This document shows positions 6,177 to 11,196 of a stretch of 11,196 nt of DNA, piece by piece. Numbering within the stretch: position 1 is the first letter of the stretch; the number at the start of each line of letters is the position of its first letter. The notes under the pieces are model-generated. The model did no database searches and was not told where the DNA came from. It saw only the letters and a program-made list of their open reading frames with translations. Location of the stretch: contig DATGHS010000381.1 in NCBI GenBank assembly GCA_035307785.1, positions 1-11,196 of the forward strand, in the 5' to 3' direction. The position numbers and the translations under genes are program-made. The DNA comes from DATGHS01 sp035307785 (GTDB lineage Bacteria > Planctomycetota > Planctomycetia > Gemmatales > Gemmataceae).

Positions 6177-7544
6177 TCACGCAAACATCTCCAGTAATTC
6201 CGTGATGTTCGTGAGCGTGTCCAATCCCCAGCACTTCGCCAGCATCTTTTTCGCCTTGTCCTTGCCATAACGCGGCTCAACAAGCGTGCGAAACTTGTGT
6301 TCCACCTCGGCATCGGTCATCGGGTTCTCGGCGTGGCCGCGGGGGAATTCCACTTCCTTCACCAGTCGCCTCCCATCCGCGAGCGTCACGGTAAGGCGAT
6401 TTGGAATCCCGCGCGGATATCGGACAGTCAGGCCCGAATCGCGGTGGATTTGCACTTTGGCCGTTAGCGCAAGCAGTTTCGGGTCCGTAAAGCGCTTTTC
6501 GTCGAATTGGGCCAGCGTGACCTCGCCGTCAGCGAGGGCGACCGCAGTGCAATACGGCAGGCTGTGATCGGCCGTCTCGCGCGTCTTCGGCGCCCATTTC
6601 TCCGGGTCCTTGCCGATGATGTCCACGGCCGCGTCAAAACTGTGAATGTCTATCTTCGCGATCTTGGAAACGTCGCCGATTTCTTTCCGCAGCTGCAGGG
6701 CCGCATCGATCGCGCTTTGCGAATGATATTCCGCAGGCCAGAATTTAATGTACGTCTTCGCCAGCATGAAATCGGCCGGCCCGCCCTTTTCTGCGCCCAT
6801 TGGGGCGACCGTGAAATCGGTCCGCAGGATCAGCTTCATCAGCCCAAGTTCACCCTCAAAGATGGGGGCCGGGCCGGTCATGCCCTCCGCTGCGAGTAAG
6901 GCCGCGAACACGCCATTTCGCGCGGCGTTGGCGAAGGCACAGCCCTTCCACATGCTGAGTTCACCGGCCCGAGTCTGCCGCAAAGCAATATTCGCAACCC
7001 CGGCCAGACCGATGGCGTGGCCGGTCTTTTCCGCATCGAGTTTCATCAGTTTGCAGGCCGCAATGCATGACGAAATCGCGCCGTAGGTCACGTGGTCCAC
7101 GCCGTACTTGCGCAGGCTGGCGGCATCGCAGAGCCGGCATTGGATCTCGTACGCCAGCACGGCCGCCGTGATCAAATCCTTGCCGCCGGCCTTGGTGATT
7201 TCACCCACGCTGAGCACGGCCGCTAGTTTATCGGATGGGTGGGCCGGTTCGAGTGAGAGGTAAGTATCGTTGTAGTCGAGGTAGCGGATGAGCAAGCCGT
7301 TGACGAAGGTAGCCCACTCCGCGCTCGACTTGCCGCCGCCCAGCAGCGTGGCCGGCGGCGTGCCGCTCACCCGCACGGCGCAGCGCTTGGCTATGGCATA
7401 CGCATCGGCCGGCATCGCGCCGACTGCAGTGGCAAAGGAATCGATGAAGCGGCGCTTGGTTTCGTGCACTACCGGTTGCGGCAAGTCGTCGAATTTGAGG
7501 CCGGCGGCGTAACGGGCGAAGCGCTGGGCCAGCGTGATGCTCAT
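6177..7544 (-). CDS. MmgE/PrpD family protein (2-methylcitrate dehydratase-like)
   Basis: The product has 455 residues, the usual family length. Its ATG at 7544 has GGAG 7 nt upstream. Family hallmarks are present: YLDYNDTYLS at 88-97 followed by HPSD (102-105), KFWPAEYHSQSAIDAA (267-282) and RETADHSLPY (322-331). Together these line the active-site cleft between the helical and lid domains. Members include 2-methylcitrate dehydratase, cis-aconitate decarboxylase and epimerases of substituted succinates. The exact substrate cannot be read from sequence. No prpB, prpC or acn neighbour is visible, so a role in propionate catabolism is not supported here. The gene lies downstream of an MFS anion transporter on the same strand, which suggests a cytoplasmic enzyme acting on an imported organic acid. 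Confidence 0.92.
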   Translation of the reverse strand: MSITLAQRFARYAAGLKFDDLPQPVVHETKRRFIDSFATAVGAMPADAYAIAKRCAVRVSGTPPATLLGGGKSSAEWATFVNGLLIRYLDYNDTYLSLEPAHPSDKLAAVLSVGEITKAGGKDLITAAVLAYEIQCRLCDAASLRKYGVDHVTYGAISSCIAACKLMKLDAEKTGHAIGLAGVANIALRQTRAGELSMWKGCAFANAARNGVFAALLAAEGMTGPAPIFEGELGLMKLILRTDFTVAPMGAEKGGPADFMLAKTYIKFWPAEYHSQSAIDAALQLRKEIGDVSKIAKIDIHSFDAAVDIIGKDPEKWAPKTRETADHSLPYCTAVALADGEVTLAQFDEKRFTDPKLLALTAKVQIHRDSGLTVRYPRGIPNRLTVTLADGRRLVKEVEFPRGHAENPMTDAEVEHKFRTLVEPRYGKDKAKKMLAKCWGLDTLTNITELLEMFA

Positions 7545-7579
7545 ATTGATTCTCCGATGAAATCCTTGCTTCGATCGGT

Positions 7580-7635
7580 AGCGGAATTCGCCAGAATTCC
7601 GATTTCATGACAACGGAATTCTTGCGAAGTCCGCT
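7580..7635. repeat. Two inverted copies of a small palindromic element
   Basis: Copy 1 (7580-7601) contains GGAATTC-GCCA-GAATTCC, a perfect 7-bp stem. Copy 2 (7614-7635, opposite orientation) contains CGGAATTC-TTGC-GAAGTCCG with one mismatch. Read in the same orientation the copies differ at two of 22 positions, so they also form a larger inverted repeat around a 12-bp centre. They occupy half of the 113-bp gap between the MFS and PrpD genes and could attenuate or process a shared transcript. Confidence 0.8.
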
Positions 7636-7657
7636 CCGTCAACGGTCTTCCGGCTGA

Positions 7658-9064
7658 CTAGCGCGTGACCTGAGCACGAGCGACCCCGGGATTGCCTTCT
7701 GGTACTTGCTCCGCCGGTGCACGCGGCTGCGCCGCCTTGCGCTGGCCCACATTCCACAGCAGCACAACTGCCAGCAGGCCTAACAGCGGGGCTAATCCGA
7801 TCAGTGCCACCACTGGCTGATACGCCAGCGATAACGCCTGCAACTTGGCGTCGTGTTCGTTCAAGCCTTGAGCAATGGCCTCTTGGAAATAGCGCGCTTT
7901 ACTTGTTTGCACCGACCAGCCGACGAATTTGTGAAGCACAAATATTCCGGCCCAGCAAATGAACCCCAGCGCGCCGGTGACCTTGCCTTGGTGTTTTACC
8001 GACAATTCCTGCGTGAACGTGTAATAGTTCGGGAATATGCCGAGCGCAGCGCAGCCGAGCACGAGTAAGACCGCGACCAGCAAGACACCGCGGTCCAGAA
8101 ATGCAGCAGGGATGCTCAACAAACATAACAGCGCGAAGAAGAAGAACACGCACACGCGGCTGCGATGAACCGGCACCCGCAGCGCGATCAACCGGGATGT
8201 CAGGATACCGGCCAGGATGGAGCCGATTCCCGCCGCGACATAGTACCCGGTGGAAAACGAGAACACGAATTCCTCCGAATAGCCACGTCCGCCTTGCAAG
8301 AACGGCGGCAACCAGACGCGGAAGAAATGCCAGGTGGCGTTGATCAAGACCACCATGATGGCCAGCGCGAGAAAACGAGGCCATACCGGTGCGGATGTTT
8401 TTTCGCCATCGTCGCTCTTTGTGGCCACACTCGGCTTGGACCATCGATGATGGGATTGCGCCAGCTCCGATCGGCGCAAAACGACAATCCAAGCGATGGC
8501 CCAGACGCAGCCAAATACACCGATGACTCCGAAGGGAAGGCGCCACGGCATGCGCAGGCCTTCGCTGTGATTCAGCGTGAGCCAAACGAGCGTTGGTGTG
8601 AAAATGGAGCCGAATGCCGCCCCGCTTTGCAGAATGCTGTTCCCCAGCGTGCGTTCTTCACGAGACAGGATGCATTGCGTGGTGCGCACGGCGCAGGGCC
8701 AGTTGGCTGCTTCGCAAAAGCCCAGCAAGACTCGGCAGATCAACAAATCCTCATAGGAATGCACCAACAACGTCGCCGCGCCGGCGGCGGACCAGGCCAC
8801 GACCATGCCGGCATACAGCCAGCGGATGGCGATTCGATCTGCGGCGAAACCGGAGACAATCGCCCCCAGCGCGAACGCCACGCCGAACCACGACTCCAGA
8901 TTGCCATAGCCTTTCTCTTCAATCTTCAAATCCGTCATCACCCGCTCGGAAGTCTGGTTGAGCGCGATCCGATCCATGTAGTTGATCATCGTGGCCAGCA
9001 GCAGCAGGCCGCAGACGGTCCACTTCCACCAGGAACGGCGACGGGGCAGGGGATCAACAGTCAT
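7658..9064 (-). CDS. MFS transporter, anion:cation symporter (ACS/ExuT-like) family
   Basis: The product has 468 residues with about twelve hydrophobic segments. The start is the ATG at 9064. There is no strong Shine-Dalgarno; a TATACT about 35 nt upstream (9105-9100) is a possible -10. The first membrane segment ends in NYMDRIALN, a signature of the ACS/hexuronate-type subgroup. GFAADRIAIRW (about 73-83) is the loop 2-3 motif A region, and RVLLGFCEAANWP (about 110-122) is the helix 4 signature of this subgroup. The 12-TM halves are split by a charged loop at about 205-230, and the C-terminal 30 residues are a polar cytoplasmic tail. Such carriers use proton symport to import sugar acids, other organic acids or phosphate esters. 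The same-strand PrpD-family gene 113 bp downstream suggests an organic acid as cargo (inference). It diverges from the DUF1559 gene. Confidence 0.9.
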   Translation of the reverse strand: MTVDPLPRRRSWWKWTVCGLLLLATMINYMDRIALNQTSERVMTDLKIEEKGYGNLESWFGVAFALGAIVSGFAADRIAIRWLYAGMVVAWSAAGAATLLVHSYEDLLICRVLLGFCEAANWPCAVRTTQCILSREERTLGNSILQSGAAFGSIFTPTLVWLTLNHSEGLRMPWRLPFGVIGVFGCVWAIAWIVVLRRSELAQSHHRWSKPSVATKSDDGEKTSAPVWPRFLALAIMVVLINATWHFFRVWLPPFLQGGRGYSEEFVFSFSTGYYVAAGIGSILAGILTSRLIALRVPVHRSRVCVFFFFALLCLLSIPAAFLDRGVLLVAVLLVLGCAALGIFPNYYTFTQELSVKHQGKVTGALGFICWAGIFVLHKFVGWSVQTSKARYFQEAIAQGLNEHDAKLQALSLAYQPVVALIGLAPLLGLLAVVLLWNVGQRKAAQPRAPAEQVPEGNPGVARAQVTR

Positions 9065-9156
9065 GGCGCGGTCTCGAAGAGCGTTCGGCGGGTGTTGCCA
9101 GTATAGGAGATCGGCCCGGCGTTCGTAGATTGTAGTAGAGCTTCTTTCGTTACTCG

Positions 9157-9263
9157 GCGGGCCTGGTACCCGAAGCGCGAGCGCGGGCGACCGACAGCCC
9201 TCGCTTGCGCTTCGGGCTAACAGACCGACCTCCCTCGCTTGCGCTTCGGGCTAACAGGCCCGC
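9157..9263. repeat. Tandem 34-bp repeats with an inverted partner inside an outer palindrome
   Basis: Two adjacent 34-bp units (9189-9222 and 9223-9256) differ at two positions and share a perfect 26-bp block (9198-9223 and 9232-9257). A 19-bp inverted partner with two differences lies at 9169-9187, so it can fold on either copy. The whole is bracketed by GCGGGCCTG (9157-9165) and its exact complement CAGGCCCGC (9255-9263). It fills most of the 245-bp divergent gap between the MFS and DUF1559 genes. I see no gene in it. Confidence 0.88.
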
Positions 9264-9309
9264 TAAAGCCGGATGGTCCAGAACACGACTTCACTTGTTG
9301 GAGCCTGAT

Positions 9310-10104
9310 ATGCGCGACGATGATCGCTACGACGATGATTACGAAGACCGGCCGCGGCGGCGCTCGTCGGGCGGAGGCGGCGGCACTGTCTTGCTAATCC
9401 TTGGCATCGTCGGCGGCGTCATTCTTTTGATCGGCGGGGGCCTCGCCTTGCTGCTCATTCCAGCAGTGGCTAAGGTGCGCGATGCGGCCAGCCGAGTGCA
9501 AAGCATGAACAACATGAAGCAGATGGCGCTTGGATTCGACAACCAGATGAGCCAGCAAGGTTACATCGAGCCGGCCATCATGTCGAAAGACGGCAAACCT
9601 CTGTTAAGCTGGCGCGTGGCAATTCTACCTTACGTGGAGCAAGACAATCTTTACCGGCAATTCAAGCTGAATGAACCTTGGGACAGCGCGCACAACAAGC
9701 CGCTACTTGGTCAAATGCCGCGGATTTACGCTCACACATGGGTTACCGACGGGACGTCGAACACGCATTACCGTGTCTTCGTTCGCGGCGGCGCGATGTT
9801 CGAATACGGCAAGAAGACGCGCTTCGCTGCGCAAAAGCCCGACGAAATCGGCATTAGCGACGGAGCATCCAACACGATCGAGATCGTAGAGGCAGCGCAG
9901 GCCGTGCCTTGGACCAAGCCCGAGGAACTCGATTTTAATCCGAATGGTGTGCTCCCCGCATTGGGCGTGCCGGGAAAGAACATGGTAAACATCGCCATGG
10001 CCGACGGTTCCGTGCGCGCGCATGATTTGAAGAACTTGAATCCGGTCACGCTCAAGGCGGCGATTACGGCCAACGGCGGCGAAGTGCTGCCGGCGGAGTG
10101 GTAA
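9310..10104 (+). CDS. DUF1559 domain protein with an N-terminal membrane anchor
   Basis: The product has 264 residues from the ATG at 9310, which has GGAG 6 nt upstream. The frame can be read back to 9205, but that part is repeat DNA. Residues 1-25 are an acidic/basic and glycine-rich cytoplasmic tract (DDDRYDDDYED, RRR, then poly-Gly), and 26-52 form one membrane helix. The DUF1559 core follows, with SWRVAILPYVEQDNLYRQF (100-118), NEPWDSAHNKPLL (121-133), SDGASNTIEIVEA (183-195) and the C-terminal AMADGSVR (229-236). DUF1559 is abundant in planctomycetes. Most members begin with a type IV prepilin-like peptide, which is absent here. The helix plus a following IPAVAKVRDAASR segment keeps a pseudopilin-like outline. 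Function is unknown; it is predicted to be membrane-anchored with the domain outside the cytoplasm. Confidence 0.88.
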   Translation: MRDDDRYDDDYEDRPRRRSSGGGGGTVLLILGIVGGVILLIGGGLALLLIPAVAKVRDAASRVQSMNNMKQMALGFDNQMSQQGYIEPAIMSKDGKPLLSWRVAILPYVEQDNLYRQFKLNEPWDSAHNKPLLGQMPRIYAHTWVTDGTSNTHYRVFVRGGAMFEYGKKTRFAAQKPDEIGISDGASNTIEIVEAAQAVPWTKPEELDFNPNGVLPALGVPGKNMVNIAMADGSVRAHDLKNLNPVTLKAAITANGGEVLPAEW

Positions 10105-10119
10105 GTTGTTTGGGTTTCA

Positions 10120-10183
10120 GAGCCGGGAGCGCCAGCGACCGGATGTTGTGCGCACAGCATCCGGTCGCTGGCGCTCCCGGCTC
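10120..10183. repeat. 64-bp palindrome between convergent genes (possible bidirectional terminator)
   Basis: Perfect 26-bp arms (10120-10145 and 10158-10183) flank a centre that is itself palindromic (TGTGCGCACA, 10147-10156). Only the 10146/10157 pair is not Watson-Crick; in plus-strand RNA it is U-G. It lies 15 bp after the DUF1559 stop and 14 bp before the HAD stop. No U-tract follows on either side. Confidence 0.9.
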
Positions 10184-10197
10184 AACCGATTGCTTTC

Positions 10198-10827
10198 CTA
10201 CAGTAACAAAAGATCCGAAAACCGCGACAGTATTCGATCCGGCTTCGCAGCCTCGAGTGCTTCCAACGAATCCGAGCCGGTTGCAATGACCCAAACGCCG
10301 ACTCCGGCGGCTCGCGCGGTTTGAATGTCGACCGTCATATCGCCTACATACAGCGCATCCTTCGGTTCCACGTTCAGCCGTTTTAGCGCCACGAGCAACA
10401 TGTCGGGCGCCGGCTTGGGGCGTGCCGCGTCTTCTGGACCCAGCACAACGATTAAATACTGGCTGATGCCCAACTGCTGAACCAGAGTGCGTGTGAATTG
10501 CACCGGCTTGTTGCTGCAAACGGCGAGCGGAGTGTTGCGCGCGTGCAGGCCAGCAAGTGTGTCGGCAACTTGCGGCAATAGCTGTGTGCCTTGCACGAGA
10601 ACGGATGGATGATGGGCGCGATACAGGGCGGTGTCGGCTTCCAGATTCGTGCCCGGCACGGTTTGCTCCAACAGGTACGGGAGTGCGCGGCCGACGTGGC
10701 GCTTCACTTCTTCGACGCTCAACGGCGGCAAGCCGTGGGCGGCGCGCACGTGGTTTACGCTGGCCGCAATGGCGGGGTAGCTGTCGGCGAGCGTGCCGTC
10801 GAAATCGAAAAGGATAGCTTTGGGCAC
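10198..10827 (-). CDS. HAD-superfamily hydrolase, phosphoglycolate phosphatase-like
   Basis: The product has 209 residues from a GTG at 10827. There is no ATG nearby, no other in-frame start immediately upstream, and no clear Shine-Dalgarno. All four HAD motifs are present: DFDGTLADS with nucleophile Asp8 and acid/base Asp10, CSNK with Ser105, RPKPAPD with Lys138, and GDMTVD with Asp163/Asp167. A small helical cap (about 16-80) follows motif I, as in subfamily IA. The order and length resemble Gph-type phosphoglycolate phosphatases and related PPi or sugar-phosphate phosphatases. The cap does not identify the substrate, so gph is not assigned. The cytoplasmic enzyme would dephosphorylate a small metabolite, possibly 2-phosphoglycolate. 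It lies downstream of a HlyD-like gene on the same strand, separated by 79 bp that hold foldback repeats. Confidence 0.9.
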   Translation of the reverse strand: MPKAILFDFDGTLADSYPAIAASVNHVRAAHGLPPLSVEEVKRHVGRALPYLLEQTVPGTNLEADTALYRAHHPSVLVQGTQLLPQVADTLAGLHARNTPLAVCSNKPVQFTRTLVQQLGISQYLIVVLGPEDAARPKPAPDMLLVALKRLNVEPKDALYVGDMTVDIQTARAAGVGVWVIATGSDSLEALEAAKPDRILSRFSDLLLL

Positions 10828-10838
10828 AGTCTTGTTTG

Positions 10839-10893
10839 TAGTACTGCCTTCAGGCGGAACTGGCAGTTCGATTCCGCCTTTAGGCGGAACTAC
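10839..10893. repeat. Two tandem foldback repeats upstream of the HAD gene
   Basis: Two related 16-bp units, 10846-10861 and 10876-10891, differ at one position. The second contains TTCCGCCT-TT-AGGCGGAA, a perfect 8-bp stem (10872-10889); the first contains GCCT-TC-AGGC. The outer edges (10839-10850 and 10882-10893) are inverted copies at 10 of 12 positions, so the whole can fold back. The repeats lie between the HlyD-like stop (10907) and the HAD start (10827), where they could end or attenuate transcription. Confidence 0.75.
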
Positions 10894-10906
10894 GAGCCAA
10901 TCCGCA

Positions 10907-11196
10907 TTACATCAACTTCAAATCGAGCGCCACGTTGATCGCGCGCCAGCACCACCAGGCGGCGGTGCGCCAGCGGCACTGGACCTTCACGACGGGCAAC
11001 ACGCCGGGGCGAATCAGGGCGTCCGGATCGGTGACTTCCACCTCGACCAGGTAAACCTGGCTCTGCGGTTCCAGCACACCCGGATTTTCGCTCGGTTTCG
11101 TGGCCAGCGAGCCGCCGCCTTTATAAGTAAGTTGGACCGGAACGTTGCGGGCGTCGGACGTGGGCAGCCACGTTATGCGGCCATGATAGGTTTTCA
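10907..11196 (-). CDS. HlyD-family periplasmic adaptor (membrane fusion) protein, C-terminal fragment
   Basis: The visible part is the last 96 codons, ending at TAA (10907-10909); the start lies beyond the right edge. The fragment opens with TYHGRITWLP and continues with RNVPVQLTYKGGGSLAT, PQSQVYLVEVEVTDPDALI, RPGV and then RTAAWWCWRAINVALDLKL. This is the beta-barrel and membrane-proximal part of adaptor proteins, with a RPGV turn comparable to the RPGM turn common in HlyD/RND adaptors. A Trp-rich end before the stop is something I associate with planctomycete versions. Such adaptors join an inner-membrane pump to an outer-membrane channel. A pump gene would be expected upstream, out of view. 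Homology is moderate because only the C-terminus is visible. Confidence 0.7.
   Translation of the reverse strand, partial: KTYHGRITWLPTSDARNVPVQLTYKGGGSLATKPSENPGVLEPQSQVYLVEVEVTDPDALIRPGVLPVVKVQCRWRTAAWWCWRAINVALDLKLM

Noticed and set aside
6177..7544. Assignment as prpD of the 2-methylcitrate cycle
   Set aside because: Family motifs are clear, but no methylcitrate synthase or lyase is nearby and the family has several substrates.
8165..9106. Plus-strand open frame of 313 codons
   Set aside because: It is antisense to the well-supported MFS transporter; its composition is shadow-like (Arg, Gln and Pro rich) and it has no family resemblance.
9157..9263. CRISPR array
   Set aside because: There are only two direct units, adjacent with no spacer, plus an inverted copy, and no cas gene is present.
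9205..9309. N-terminal extension of the DUF1559 protein
   Set aside because: The extension translates repeat DNA; the ATG at 9310 has a Shine-Dalgarno at the right spacing.

Overview
This GC-rich window most resembles chromosomal DNA of a planctomycete, probably a Pirellulales-type bacterium. That is an inference from gene families, not from a marker gene. It carries a DUF1559 protein, a large DUF11-repeat lipoprotein, a PAL-like NHL beta-propeller, a HlyD-type adaptor C-terminus of the kind common in that phylum, and many gene-boundary palindromes. I saw no rRNA, tRNA, CRISPR array, transposase, integrase or phage gene.

Left block (1-4293, all minus strand, read right to left). arfB, a ribosome-rescue peptidyl-tRNA hydrolase (4293-3874), is followed by an 792-residue lipoprotein with four DUF11-like repeats (3747-1369). 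Next comes a small two-gene cassette (1240-965 and 981-670), which overlaps by 17 bp and looks like a toxin-antitoxin pair. Last is a membrane-anchored NHL-repeat protein resembling peptidyl-alpha-hydroxyglycine alpha-amidating lyase (627 to beyond the left edge). Candidate -10 or -35/-10 elements stand before arfB, the lipoprotein and the cassette, so these are probably several transcription units rather than one operon.

Middle block. A GT39/ArnT-like polytopic membrane glycosyltransferase (4437-6077, plus) is divergent from arfB. It converges on an MmgE/PrpD-family gene (7544-6177, minus). A near-perfect 38-bp-arm palindrome separates the two. Upstream of the PrpD gene and on the same strand is an MFS transporter of the anion:cation symporter type (9064-7658). 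The 113-bp gap between them holds two copies of a small palindromic element. The pair suggests uptake and catabolism of an organic or sugar acid, but no methylcitrate-cycle partner is visible.

Right block. A DUF1559 protein with a plain N-terminal membrane anchor (9310-10104, plus) is preceded by 34-bp tandem repeats. It converges on a HAD-family phosphatase (10827-10198, minus) across a 64-bp palindrome. Upstream of the HAD gene lie two foldback repeats, then the C-terminal 96 residues of a HlyD-like periplasmic adaptor (stop at 10907), whose 5' part lies beyond the right edge.

The genes are mostly housekeeping or envelope functions. The most unusual content is the small overlapping cassette and the set of palindromes at nearly every gene boundary, three of which share a GCGC-(N)-AGCG core.
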